From assembly GCF_036588685.1 (NCBI RefSeq), contig NC_086382.1, positions 60,778,987 through 60,842,986 of the forward strand: DNA of 64,000 nucleotides, in the 5' to 3' direction. The notes beneath the pieces are model-generated. The model had not been told where the DNA came from and made no database searches. It saw only the letters and a program-made list of their open reading frames with translations. Below, piece by piece: positions 43,101 to 52,890 of this stretch (the first letter of the stretch is position 1; the number at the start of each line of letters is the position of its first letter). The stretch comes from Mytilus trossulus (lineage: Eukaryota > Mollusca > Bivalvia > Mytilida > Mytilidae). Both the position numbers and the translations under genes were made by a program.

Positions 43101-46100
43101 GGAGGGTTGAGATCGCACAAACAAGTTTAACCCTGCCGCATTTTTGCACCTGTCCCAAGTCAGGAGCCTCTGGCCTTTGTTAGTCTTGTATTATTTTAAT
43201 TTTAGTTTCTTGTGTACAATTTGGAAATTAGTATGGCGTTCATTATCACTGAACTAGTATATATTTGTTAAGGGGCCAGCTGAAGGACGCCTGCGGGTGC
43301 GGGAATTTCTCGCTACATTGAAGACCTGTTGGTGACCTTCTGCTGTTGTTTTTTTATTTGGTCGGGTTGTTGTCTCTTTGACACATTCCCCATTTCCATT
43401 CTCAATTTAATATCAGTGAATTTAGTTTTAAGTATGCTGAGGTTTGGCAGCATATATTCAAAAATTGCTGCTGTAACCAAAAAAATAAGTTTTAACTTCC
43501 TTTTTTTGAGAGAAGAGATTTTGAAAGTTGTCATATGAAAACTTTGCCCACTTATATTAAAACTTGTATCAATTATATTGCCTAGTGCTATTTGGAGGAT
43601 TAGGAGACACATGCATAACCTTCTCAATATTCTCCTCCTGTAAAGACAAGAGACAAACTAGTTTACCTCTGTCCATTCATCTGTTTGTCAATCCTAACAC
43701 ATATTGTTGCATTTCCCCCAGGAAGTACAAATCAGGATTTCATGAAATTTAGTAGAACTCTTTCTCTCCATCACTTTCATATTATTCTTTATTTTTTTTA
43801 GATTATAAGAATGAATAATGAAAGATTCACCATACCAGAACTCTTATTTCACCCCTCAGATGTTGGTATCCATGAAATGGGCGTGGCTGAAGCTGTGGTC
43901 CATACAATTCAGTCTCTACCTGAAGGTCAGTTATGTTTTCTGCTTTAATCAGTTTGATAGAAACTACACATGATAAATCAATGATTATTTCTATAAAGTT
44001 GCATTACTCAGTACATATCAGTTGTATGCCTTTAAGTTTCTTGCTTAAGTTAATTTGATAGGACTATAATCTGCATTACTAACATTACATCTCTACACAG
44101 CTTGACAATTATTTTGACATGCCTCCCTGTATGTCATGGTCCAGCAATGTTTCTGATCATCAAATTGCCTTTTATGAATTTTCTGCTGACAGGAGAGACA
44201 TATTTCTTTGTCAACGTTTTATCAGCTCACCTGGCCCGAAGGGCCAAGTGAGCTTTTCCCATCACTTTGCGTCTTGCGTCCGGCGTCGTCGTCGTCTGTT
44301 GTCGTTAACTTTTACAAAAATCTTCTCCTCTAAAACTACTGGGCCAAATTTAACCAAACTTGGCCACAATCATTATTGGGGTATCTAGTTTAAAAAATGT
44401 GTGGCGTGACCCCGTCAACCAACCAAGATGGCCGCCATGGCTTAAAATAGAACATAGGGGTAAAATGCAGTTTTTAGCTTATAACTCACAAACCAAAGCA
44501 TTTAGAGCAAATCTGAAATTGGGTAGTATTGTTAATCAGGTCAAGATCTATCTGCCCTGAAATTTTCAGATGAATCGGACAATCCCTTGTTGGGTTGCTG
44601 CCCCTGAATTGATAATTTTAAGGAAATTTTGCTGTTTTTGGTTATTATCTTGAATACTATTATAGATAGAGATAAACTGTAAACAGCAATAATGTTCAGC
44701 AAAGTGAGATCTACAAATAAGTCAACCTTACCAAAATGGTCAATTGACCCCCTAAGGAGTTATTGCCCTTTATAGTCAATTTTTAACCATTTTTCGTAAA
44801 TCTGAGTAATCTTTTACAAAAATCTTCTCCCCTGAAACAACTGGGCCAAATTTAACCAGACTTGGCCATAATCATCATTGGGATATCTAGTTTAGAAAAT
44901 ATGTGGCGTGACCCCGCCAACCAACCAAGATGGCCACCACGGCTAAAAATAGAACATAGGGGTAAAATGCAGTTTTTGGCTTATAACTCAAAAAGCAAAG
45001 CATTTAGAGCAAATCTGACATGGTAAATTTGATTATCAGGTCGAGATCTATCAGCCCTGAAATTTTCAGATGAATCAGACAATCTGTTGTTGGGTTGCTG
45101 CCCCTGAATTGATAATTTTAAGGAAATTTTGCTGTTTTTGGTTATTATCTTGAATATTATTATAGATAGAGATAAACTGTAAACAGCAATAATGTTCAGC
45201 AAAGTAAGATTAACAAATAAGTCAGCATGACTGAAATGGTCAGTTGACCCCTTTAGGAGTTATTGCCCTTTATGGTCAATTTTTAACAATTTTTCGTAAA
45301 TCTTAGTAATCTTGTACAAAAATCTTCTCCTCTGAAACTACATGGTTAAATTAAACCAAACTTGGCCACAATCATCATTTGGGTATCAAGTTTAAAAAAT
45401 GTGTGGCGTGACCCGGTCAACTAAACAAGATGGCCGCCACGGCTAAAAATAGAACATAGGGGTAAAATTCAGTTTTTGGCTTATAACTCAAAAACCAAAG
45501 CATTTAAAGCAAATCTGACGGAAGTGAAATTGTTTATCAGCTCAAAATCTACCTGCCCTGAAATTTTCAGATGAATCGGTCAACCTGTTGTTGGGTTGCT
45601 GCCCCTGAATTGGTAATTTTGAGGAAATTTTGCTCTTTTGGGTTATTATCTAGAGTATTTATAGATAAAGATAAACTGTAAAAAACAATAAATGTTCAGC
45701 AAAGTAAGATTAACAAATAAGTCAACATGACAGAAATTATCAGTTGACCCCCTTAGGAGTTATTGCCCTTTATAGTCATTTTTTAACCATTTTTCCGTAA
45801 ATCTTAGTAATCTTTTACAAAAATCTTTTCCTCTGAAACTACTGGGCCAAGTTAATTATAGATAGAGATATTAATTGTAAGCAGCAAGAATGTTCAGTAA
45901 ATTAAGATGTTCAAACACATCACCATCACCAAAACACAATTTTGTCATGAATCCATCTGCGTCCTTTGTTTAATATTCACATAGACCAAGGTGAGCGACA
46001 CAGGCTCTTTAGAGCCTCTAGTTTGTTTTCTCTTCTTGTCATACAAATTAAATAATTTATTTGATATATGTATATATTTGAACAACAAAAAAATAAAATA

Positions 46101-48183
46101 AAACCAAAAGCATACAAAAATAAGATGTTTTTTTTCCTTTTCTGTAAGTTCGACCTATTATGGAGTATCAGAATTTAACAAGAAATTTCTCAAAGATCAG
46201 TGAAAATAAATAATTTCCAGAATTGAACAAGTCTATTATCATTGTATTATGAATATTCATCAGATTATGTTTGTGAGGTTAGATAGAGGTAAACAGTGAC
46301 CTAGAGATGTCTTGTTGATCTGTGTCTCTGAAGTAAACATTTTGTCTAATTCATAATATTTATATATATTTTTTTGCTTTAATACAGAAATGCAGCCTCA
46401 TATGTACAATAATGTAATACTGACAGGAGGTAACTGTAAGATGCCAGGCTTTTACAGTAGAATGTAAGTTTATAATGGAGTAGTTAAAAAAAACCCATAA
46501 TAATTGAGTAGGACTTCATGTGTAAATACAGATGAGTGTACACAAGGGATAGAGTATACACAGAGAATATAATGTGTGTAGATAACAGAAAAAAACGATA
46601 TTCCCTCTCAAGGGACGACACTCTTCATTAACCCCCACCACCAACAGAAATATAGTATTTTTTGGAACACCCCTTAGGTATTTACAGAGCTACTGTCAAA
46701 TCAAAATTGTTGTGAAGTTTTTGTAATGTGACAAGGTGAGTATCACAATAATAAGAACTCATATTTTGATAGCCTAAATATAGATATACATGTATGTGAA
46801 TTTTTCTTGAATTCCAAAAATAGAATTGCATTTTTGTTCATTTGTTCATAAATCTAAATAATTAATGCATACAATAATTTCTAAATTTACAGAAGTATTT
46901 ACTGGTAAGAATATTGCTAGTGAAGTCACCTAAGTTTTTGTCTTTATAATGATTTGATTTATTTTAGGGAGAGGGAAACCAGAAGTATGACCCCTGATGA
47001 GTATGACCTTTGTATGAAAAAACCTGAAAAGTAAGTACTAGATGGACAAAGGATGTATGCATATAATGAATGAGACAATACCCTGTAAATTACTCTCAAC
47101 TTAAAATAAACTATGTAATCCTAAAAATGAACAGACATCATTTTTATGCCCCTTTATTATTATACCCCATTTATGGGCATTATGTTCTCTGGTCTGTTTG
47201 TTTTTTAGTCCATCTGTCCCACTTCAGGGTAAACTTTTTGGTCAAGGTAGTTTTTGATGAGGTTGAAGTTCAATCAACTTGAAACTTAGTACACATGTTC
47301 CCTGTGATATGATCTCTATAATTTTAATGCCACATCAGAGTGTTGACCCAAGTTCCACAGTCCACTGAAAATAATAGTGTGAGTGGGGCATCCGTGACTA
47401 TGGACAAATTCTTGTTTTAAAAGCTACAGGCAAAGATGTTATGAAACAACCCCCAAGAAAAATGGTTATACAAAAAAAAGTTAAATTTAGACTAGAATGA
47501 TTGTCAAGCAGCACTTAAAAAATGTTTCAGCAGAAACAATCCTATAAATGCTCCTCAGAGAAGTTATTATGAAACGCCCCTTAGAAAACAATATTAAATT
47601 AAGACTGAAAGCATTGTCAAACACTGTACATTTTCACAATTAACAACAATAGAATATATTACTCTGAATAATTTTCAGATAATGTATATAATTCTCAAAT
47701 TTACATCATTTACTGTCATTTGTGGTTGTGGAATTTTCCTTCTAGACTTGTAGTTAGATGTCAGATGTTTGACAGTCTTTTTTATTGCATCACAATATCA
47801 GTATTATTACACCAGAAAAATAAAATGTATTTGAAATCCTACCAGTACAAAGTACATAGTACTAAAACTTATATAGATATAAGAAGATGTAGTATGAATG
47901 CCAATGAGACAACTCTCCACTAGATACTAAATGACACAGAAATGTTCACCAAGAAAAGTACAACTATTCAAGTTATGGTTAATTAATAAAGTAAACACTT
48001 AAAGAAGCTATGATGATTGTTTCTCAAAGATTTTTATCAATTCTCTTTCTTAGTCCTAGTACATATGCATGGGAAGGAGGAACCTTGTTGGCCAAAGATC
48101 CACAGATTAAAAAAATGTCAGTCACCAGGGAGGAATACGAAGAGAATGGACATAACATTTGTTTTGAGAAGTTTGATGTATGA
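28084..48183 (+). CDS. ACTR6: Actin-related protein 6, 12 exons (gene-level entry)
   Basis: Nuclear actin-related protein of SWR1/SRCAP-type chromatin remodellers, which deposit histone H2A.Z. Twelve exons splice in frame to 396 residues, the length I recall for human ARP6. The actin fold is visible: phosphate loop 1 at 5-11 (VLDNGAG), the family string GLFYLLPFQKGYLVNW (52-69), IIVTEPYFNF, phosphate loop 2 LDAGYSFTHI (150-159), LKEVISYRQL, ILTGGN adenosine motif (318-323), YAWEGG and the C-terminal REEYEENGH. The start ATG at 28084 gives an N-terminus matching the family. The stop at 48181-48183 is followed by AATAAA at 48459. The gene is divergent from the F-box/WD40 gene and convergent with SAP18. 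Large introns 1, 7, 8, 9 and 11 carry transposons. Confidence 0.97.
28478..28625. repeat. GGTCTCATTGGGG-type MITE, truncated inverted copy
   Basis: Starts GGGGTCTCATTGGGGGGTTC, equal to the inverted right end of copy 1, and runs into 'TTTTGTCAGATTCCAGTATC'; the other end is missing. Confidence 0.65.
28784..29276. repeat. 493-bp MITE with GGCC-polyA-ATAT inverted ends
   Basis: Left end ATAAGGACTGATCATTAGGCC followed by A-rich sequence and TGTCTGTTTACGGTTAC; right end is the diverged inverse ('GTAACCTTAAACAGACC ... GGCCTTAGACCTTAAT'). Lies in ARP6 intron 1. Confidence 0.65.
29277..31571. other. ARP6 intron 1, remaining part
   Basis: AT-rich with many poly-A/T runs; no exon or clear repeat seen. 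Confidence 0.4.
31572..31689 (+). CDS. ACTR6: ARP6 exon 2
   Basis: Residues 25-63, including PNCITKAKS and SGLFYLLPFQK. Acceptor TTTCAG, donor GTAAGA. Confidence 0.96.
31831..31926. repeat. 55-bp tandem duplication in ARP6 intron 2
   Basis: Units starting TTGAGGTGATGTTTGTTCTG at 31831 and 31886. Confidence 0.75.
32269..32337 (+). CDS. ACTR6: ARP6 exon 3
   Basis: Residues 64-86, GYLVNWETQRQIWDYMF. Phase 0 at both ends; acceptor TTTTAG, donor GTTTGT (weaker than consensus). Confidence 0.95.
32760..32880. repeat. SINE-like dispersed repeat fragment
   Basis: 'CACCGGCTTTCATAAGGAAAACTGACAATCC ... CAATTAAGATTGGAGAC' (quoted in parts), the family of 5150-5310, in ARP6 intron 3. Confidence 0.5.
32974..33097 (+). 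CDS. ACTR6: ARP6 exon 4
   Basis: Residues 87-127, with IIVTEPYFNF and FFEEYQFNSVFR. Acceptor TGACAG, donor GTAAGT. Confidence 0.96.
33125..33250 (-). repeat. Truncated retroelement 3' tail
   Basis: Minus-strand copy of the tail: AAATTAAGAATGGAAATGGGG through GTAGCGAGAAATTCCCGCACC, in ARP6 intron 4. Confidence 0.65.
33608..33746 (+). CDS. ACTR6: ARP6 exon 5
   Basis: Residues 129-173 with phosphate loop 2 (IVLDAGYSFTHIIPYC). Acceptor TTCCAG, donor GTGAGG. Its last 55 bases and donor recur as degenerate copies in the following intron (33826-34012). Confidence 0.96.
33826..34012 (+). repeat. Degenerate duplicates of the ARP6 exon 5 end
   Basis: Copy at 33826-33890 keeps 'AAGAAACTGGCTGAATGTAC' and a GGTGCG at the donor position; it would read IPYWKGKKLAECTKR. 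A copy at 33958-34012 would read CKGKKLAEYTK and has lost the donor. A shorter piece lies at about 33930-33957. None has an acceptor of its own. Confidence 0.75.
34523..34579 (+). CDS. ACTR6: ARP6 exon 6
   Basis: Residues 175-192, IDVGGKVMTNHLKEVISY, strongly conserved in the family. Acceptor TTTCAG, donor GTAATA. Confidence 0.95.
34580..35763. other. ARP6 intron 6
   Basis: No exon seen. AT-rich; no strong inverted or tandem repeat recognised. Confidence 0.4.
35764..35862 (+). CDS. ACTR6: ARP6 exon 7
   Basis: Residues 194-225, LKEDVCYVSQDF. Acceptor TTTCAG, donor GTATTA. Confidence 0.95.
35936..36070. repeat. AATAGACCACTTT-type MITE, degenerate copy
   Basis: Starts AATAGACCACTTTAAAG and contains 'GGTCATTTACCAGAAAGAGG' and 'CACCTGTATCCCTGCACTAT', as in the intact copy at 63348-63747. 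Confidence 0.6.
37122..37452 (-). repeat. Dispersed tail repeat, inverted copy inside the TIR element
   Basis: 'GTGAGACAACTGTCCATCAA ... TTCTGGCGTTGGACCG ... GGCAGGTTTAAACATGTGAG' is the reverse of the motif order at 51882-52243. Confidence 0.55.
38047..38345 (-). repeat. Dispersed tail repeat, second inverted copy inside the TIR element
   Basis: 'AGAAGATGCGGTATTGAAAC ... GTCACCGTACGGCCTTTAAC ... ACTGAATTACAGGCTCCTGG', again reverse to 51882-52243. Confidence 0.6.
39388..39508 (+). CDS. ACTR6: ARP6 exon 8
   Basis: Residues 227-266, TIARDYVLPDYTHIKRGY, a surface insert typical of ARP6. Acceptor TAATAG, donor GTTAAT (weak). Confidence 0.93.
39591..40089 (+). pseudogene. Reverse transcriptase, N-terminal remnant
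   Basis: Reads from an ATG at 39591 with an in-frame TGA at 39822-39824. Recognisable pieces: EFVFVPADKAANNIIIV before the stop, then YIEVLKKEI and PAMYWLPKLHKTPYKYRFIS, the conserved RT region ahead of the palm. Cut off by the insertion starting at 40090. Confidence 0.75.
40090..41612. mobile_element. 1.52-kb inverted-repeat element nested in the RT remnant
   Basis: Ends TACACCTTTCCACTATCTAC and, inverted, TACACCTATCCACTCTACTG (about 22 bp, imperfect, a 2-bp gap). It splits the RT reading frame exactly at these ends. No transposase ORF; very AT-rich core. TA at both ends is compatible with a TA target, not proven. Confidence 0.7.
41613..42713 (+). pseudogene. Reverse transcriptase, palm and C-terminal remnant
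   Basis: Three frames must be combined. Motif A-like FDFSTLYTTLPH (about 41748-41785), a frameshift near 41815, motif B-like GIPMGTNCAPLIADLFLY (about 42000-42055), motif C FRYLDDILAL with the catalytic YLDD-type centre (about 42132), then FLDLDIYITNGKL and YDKRDDFSFPIVNY. A stop at 42351-42353 precedes a further open stretch (VYISQLVRFARVC, 42369-42713). Confidence 0.8.
43061..43409 (+). repeat. Retroelement 3' tail following the RT remnant
   Basis: Almost the same 350 bp as 26430-26782. Shorter pieces sharing this 3' terminus lie at 8866, 14444, 17213 and 33125. Common end: 'CATTCCCCATTTCCATTCTC' then AATTT. Confidence 0.7.
43802..43925 (+). CDS. ACTR6: ARP6 exon 9
   Basis: Residues 267-307, NERFTIPELLFHPSDVGIHE. 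Acceptor TTTTAG, donor GTCAGT. Confidence 0.95.
44222..46021 (+). mobile_element. 1.8-kb Helitron-like element with 500-bp tandem core
   Basis: Begins TCAGCTCACC with a GGCCCGAAGGGCC hairpin and ends with an AGGCTC-TTTA-GAGCCT hairpin, then CTAG; host A precedes (44221) and T follows (46022), as in Helitron insertions. The core is a tandem array: marker TACAAAAATCTT at about 44313, 44815, 45315 and 45816, period 500-502 bp, three full units and a partial fourth. No Rep/helicase, so non-autonomous. Lies in ARP6 intron 9. Confidence 0.65.
46388..46463 (+). CDS. ACTR6: ARP6 exon 10
   Basis: Residues 309-332 with the nucleotide-contacting ILTGGN motif. Acceptor ATACAG, donor GTAAGT. Confidence 0.95.
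46968..47030 (+). CDS. ACTR6: ARP6 exon 11
   Basis: Residues 334-353, ERETRSMTPDEYDL. Acceptor TTTTAG, donor GTAAGT. Confidence 0.94.
47145..47400 (-). repeat. Dispersed repeat ending in a GGGGCAT motif, inverted copy
   Basis: 'CCCATTTATGGGCATTATG ... GTTGAAGTTCAATCAACTTG ... GAGTGGGGCATCCGTGAC'; inverse of 8963-9286. In ARP6 intron 11. Confidence 0.5.
47880..47930 (-). repeat. Short fragment of the CTCATTGGCA tail family
   Basis: AGAAGATGTAGTATGAATGCC then AATGAGACAACTCTCCACTA, the inverted 3' end of the family seen at 50580-50842. Confidence 0.6.
48054..48183 (+). CDS. ACTR6: ARP6 exon 12 (stop)
   Basis: Residues 355-396, PSTYAWEGGTLL then TREEYEENGHNICFEKFDV and TGA. Acceptor TCTTAG. 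Confidence 0.96.
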
Positions 48184-48458
48184 AAGATAAAAACTCCCAT
48201 AATCCGGAACAAGATTTTTGTACAATATATCTTACGAAGCCTGTTATAGCATGACAACAACATTAGACTAATGTGTTTCATAGTTATAATGTTGTGTAAA
48301 AAGCAGATTGAAAACAGAGAAGAGACTGTTGTGAACAATCTATGAGATTGATACTAGACTAGTAACGAACACATTTAAAAAGAGACAATGAAAATTGTAT
48401 TTTATGCTTTTTGTCAACTATTGTATATAATACATGTAATACATGTACTACCAAATGC

Positions 48459-48464
48459 AATAAA
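48459..48464 (+). terminator. ARP6 polyadenylation signal
   Basis: AATAAA 276 bp past the ARP6 stop codon, followed by an AT-rich stretch. Motif and position only. Confidence 0.5.
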
Positions 48465-48755
48465 AATATGAAAATTTGTCTTCAGTTAAAAATAAACTGA
48501 CCTGCAGGGTGCAGGTTGATACAACTCTAAAAGTTGAGTTGAACAGTCTTGCCAAGTATGGACACAATATTTAATTTGGTGCATCTCTAAATTTAGATTG
48601 TGATTGTGATTGACCAGGTTTCTGACTGAAAATGAATGTGGTCTAAGAAATTAAAAGTATGAAATTGAACAATTACCTATTATGGTCTAATACGAAAAAT
48701 CTAAATACATTGAGAGTCAAAATATCAAAGAACCCATGAGAAGACAATGAGTCTA

Positions 48756-50464
48756 AGGTCAGACAAGAGTGCACACGCTGAAATATCGCGCCTTGTTTAC
48801 TAATCATTGGTATTATGTTTATAGTCCTAAATATAAAGCTTTATTACAACTGTCACAGTAACTTAACATTAACCAAGAAAACTAAACATTGACCAATGAA
48901 CCATGCCAGGCAGGCATGTACAACTAACAATTCTTCCAGACAACAAATATAGTTGACCATTGATTATGGTTTAAGAAAAACAGACCAAAACATAAAAACT
49001 TAACACTGTGCAATGACCTGTAAAAATAAGGTCAGGGTCAAATAAACCTGTGCAACTGAAATATAGATCATAAGATATGTCCATACACCAAATATAGTTG
49101 ATCTAATGCATAAAGTATTAGAAAAATAGATCAAAACTCAAAAACTTAACTTTGACCACTGATTACCATGAAAATTAGGTCACGGTCAGATGACACCTGT
49201 CAGCTAGACATGTACACCTTACAATCATTCCATACACCAAATATAGTAGACCTATTGCATATAGTATAAGAATAACAGACCAAAACACAAAAACTTAACT
49301 ATAACCACTGAACCATGAAAATGAGGTCAAGGTCAGATTACACCTGCCAGTTTGACATGTACACTTTACAGTCCTTCCATACACCAAATATACTAGACCT
49401 ATTGCTTATAGTATCTGAGATATGGACTTTACCACCAAAACTTAACCTTGTTCACTGATCTATGAAATGAGGTCGAAGTCAAGTGAAAACTGCCTGACGG
49501 GCATGAGGACCTTGCAAGGAATGCACATACCAAATATAGTTATCCAATTACTTATTATAAGAGAGAATTCAACATTACAAAAGATCTTAACTTTTTTTTC
49601 AAGTAGTCACTGAATCATGAAAATGAGGTCAAGGACATTGGACATATGACTGATGGAAAGTTTGTAACATGAGGCATCTATATACAAAGTATGAAGTATC
49701 CAGCCGCCGCATCACTATCCGTATGTCGTGCTTTCTCCAACAAAAGTTGCAGGGTCAACAATAAGCCATACAATCATTTCATATAACAAGTTTAGTTGAC
49801 CTTTTGCTTAAAGTTTAAGAAAAAGAAAAAAACCCTCCAAAACTGACAAATGCACCATGAAAATGAGGTCAAGGTCACATGACACCTGCCATTTGGTTCA
49901 CCTTGCAATCATTCCATACACCAACAATAGAAGACCATAGAGAAGGCATAATGCTTATATCATATGACATGGGAGTTGACCACCAAAACTTAACCTTGTT
50001 TACTGATCCATGAAATGAGGTTGAGGTCAAATGAAAACTGTCTGGTGGGCAGGAGGACCTTGCCAGGTACATGTATGCTAAATATAAATATCATATTACT
50101 CATAATAAGAAAGTATTAACATTTAACAATCTTAATGTTTTTATCAAATGATCACTGAACCATACACATAAGGCCAAGGACATTGGACATAATAAATACA
50201 GAAACTCTGTAACAAAAGGCATTTATATACAGGATATATGAAGCAACCTGGTATTCCACCTTCTAAAATAAAGCTTTTAAGAAGTGAAATAACTTGGTCA
50301 CCACCACTGGATCACTGTTCCAGACCCGATGTTGAGCTTTCTGCGACAGAAGTGGCAGGCTTAACAACCAGGAGTTGGATGTGTGCATTTTTCACAAAGT
50401 CAATGTAGTACTTGCTTTTACATATTATGTCTGAGTGACACAACATTTCAGTTGTGGGGCATAA
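48756..50464. repeat. 1.7-kb element with a 145-155-bp tandem core
   Basis: Repeated marker ATGAAAATGAGGTCAAGG and variants near 49010, 49164, 49313, 49457, 49607, 49857, 50005 and 50155, with ACACCAAATATAGTTGACC between. It opens with 'GAGTGCACACGCTGAAATAT' and ends near 'TTTCAGTTGTGGGGCATAAA'. Lies between the convergent ARP6 and SAP18 genes. Confidence 0.7.
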
Positions 50465-50579
50465 AAAAGTAAAACTCACAATACAGACAGCTCAGCTACC
50501 AACAAGATGACCACAAAGTTACATTAACTATGCTAGAATGAGGGAAATTAGAATTATAGCACACAACTTTGATAGTTTG

Positions 50580-50842
50580 AGTCTGTAATTCAGTGGTTGT
50601 CGTTTGTTTATGTGTTACATATTTTTTTTTTCGTTCATTTTTTCACATAAATAAGGCTTTTAGTTTTCTCGCTTGAATTGTTTTACATTGTCTTATCGGG
50701 GCCTTTTAAAGCTGACTATATGCGGTATGGGCTTTGCTCATTGTTGAAGGCCGTACGGCGACATATAAATGTTAATGTTTGTGTTATTTTGGTCTTTTGT
50801 AGATAGTTGTCTCATTGGCAATCATACCATATCTTCTTTTTT
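50580..50842 (+). repeat. Dispersed tail repeat, CTCATTGGCA family
   Basis: Well-preserved: 'GTCGTTTGTTTATGTGTTAC', 'GGGCTTTGCTCATTGTTGAA', 'GTTGTCTCATTGGCAATCAT'. Confidence 0.75.
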
Positions 50843-51009
50843 ATATCAAAATGTGCTGCAATAGTTAACGAAAACAAGCTACCAATTAACTCCGCTGACA
50901 AATATTCTCAAGGGTTTCTCAACATCTGTTTACCTTGTGGGGCAGGAAGAGCAACTAGAAATGGGCTGAAAAGATATACTAATATTATCGGGATGTGCTG
51001 ATACAGACA

Positions 51010-51881
51010 TTTTGGGCTTGTTTATGATCATCAGTAAAGGCCATACATATAGATTCTTATATTGATACTATTTGTTTATCAGATTTATCCAATTGTTATA
51101 GTTAAATTATGAATTTTTAAAGAGTGGGCCTTGGTGAGATTGGATATATCCCATTATCCAAGAGTTACTATTTGAGAATCTTTTTCTTTAAAGATTGAAA
51201 AGTAAACTTTCATTTTTCGTTAAAGGAAAAACCTCTTGGAGTGCCTTCACCATTTCCTGTAGTTTTCAATTTCATTAACATCTGCTGGCATATTTTGATA
51301 CATTCAGTGAGCTGATGAAGTTGATGACCCTCAAATTCACCCAATCATCTCCTGAGATCAACAGACACCACATGTTAAATAATTTTTTGATACAATGGAT
51401 TTGGAAAGAGATAAATTTCCATAAAAGAGAAATAACCATAATCTGTGAATGATGGACACATTTTTTGTCCAGTTGGTATGAATTATACGTCAAACACTCA
51501 TCTCAATGATCCAATGTTTTTTTCCACAAATTTCTTATACATGTAGTATTCAGGCAAACAGGGAATATATATATATATATACTATCACTTTTATGAAATG
51601 TTCTCAACACTATTGGTCCCTGGAGAACATTAACATTAAACTAAATCCATTGGATGTTGGATGTGTACTCATTGATAATTAGGCTTAGATGCATGATTTT
51701 TTTTATTAGTTGTTAGTGGCTTTGAACTAGCTGACAGTAACTGAAAGTAATCTCAGATCTGTTCTTAGTGTATTCTTAGTTGTTGGGATAGTACCCAGCC
51801 ATGTTACACTGATGTCCACTCTGTGTAGTATTTCTATTTATTTCCATCTGATGAGTTGAGCCTTTTTCAAATGATCTTTAT
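51010..51881. other. Intergenic stretch between ARP6 and SAP18
   Basis: No gene or clear repeat; a short (AT)n tract near 51565. Confidence 0.4.
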
Positions 51882-52243
51882 AGTTCGTTCTTATGTTGTA
51901 CTGTTGCACCACTGTCCCAGGTTTATAGGGGAGTTTGGGATCCGCTAACATGTTTAACCCCGCCACATTCTGTGTGTATGTGCCTGTCCCAAGTCAGGAG
52001 CCTGTAATTCAGTGGTTATAGTTTGTTGATGTGCTACATATTTGTTTTTATTTTATTTTTTGTACATTATTTGGCTGTTAGTTTTCTTGTTTGAATTGTT
52101 ATATATTTGTCATTTTGAGGCCTTTATAGCTGACTATGTGGTATGGACTTTGCTCATTGTTGAAGTCACCTATATTTGTTAATTTCTGTGTTGATTGGTC
52201 TCTTGTGGAGAGTTGTCTCATTGGCAATCATACCACATCTTCT
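51882..52243 (+). repeat. Dispersed tail repeat, longest copy of the CTCATTGGCA family
   Basis: Begins 'TTGTACTGTTGCACCACTGT', includes 'AACATGTTTAACCCCGCCAC' and 'GTCCCAAGTCAGGAGCCTG', ends 'GGCAATCATACCACATCTTC'. The middle block is shared with the RT-element tail at 43061-43409, so the two families overlap. Confidence 0.75.
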
Positions 52244-52719
52244 GGATCAAAAATAATAAAACCATTTAAAAATGAAACTTTTATTTTGTACAATGTAAAA
52301 TGATTTAATGAAATTTGATTCAGGTGCTAAAATAACAATCAGATGATTTATTTAAACCATGATGAAAGAATGTTTCCTCAGGGCTATTACAGAAAGTAAT
52401 ACAAATATTGCATTTTAGTTTTATTCTGTTGGTGGTACTCCTTGATTTTCTAGCTATATATATGTATATATATATAGACAGCCTTTTCCCAGAATACACC
52501 TTTTTTTCCTGGAATATCCTGTATATTTATAGTTCTAATTTAAATGATTTATTTCCATTTTTTTTAAATGACCTTAATTACTTAATATCTAAATAGTTAA
52601 AAAAAAATGTTTAAGCTAATAAAACAGTGTCATACATATCTTACAATTTAATATTACATGACAGTACATGATCGTTTACAATACTTCTTTCATTTTGTCC
52701 CGGGTTTACACATTTTTCT

Positions 52720-52725
52720 TTTATT
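52720..52725 (-). terminator. Candidate SAP18 polyadenylation signal
   Basis: AATAAA on the minus strand, 165 bp beyond the SAP18 stop; another lies at 52548-52553. Confidence 0.4.
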
Positions 52726-52890
52726 ACCACATCAGCACAATTCAAATTATCATCAATGTATGTATTAAACAGTTTTGCCTATTATATTATTCAAGTAAAC
52801 CATAATATTTCTCCTGCCTTTCTCTGTCGACCCTTCTTTTTTAACAAAAGTCAATTCATAAATTCAAGTATAAAATATTTTACATTAAAT

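Larger units (their letters stand above)
39540..43409 (+). mobile_element. Degenerate reverse-transcriptase element with 3' tail, interrupted
   Basis: RT coding remnants at 39591-40089 and 41613-42713, separated by a 1.5-kb inserted element, then a non-coding tail to 43409 ending CATTCTCAATTTAA. The RT resembles Penelope-like and related non-LTR enzymes; no endonuclease domain is visible, so the class is uncertain. Stops and frameshifts make it non-functional. Lies in ARP6 intron 8. Confidence 0.7.

Noticed and set aside
44119..44560. Open frames near 44119-44560 with an Arg-rich segment
   Set aside because: They cover the GTCGTCGTC block and first tandem unit of the Helitron-like element; not coding.
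48756..50464. CRISPR-like regular repeats
   Set aside because: Units are long (about 150 bp), diverged, lack unique spacers and lie in animal DNA; this is an ordinary tandem repeat.
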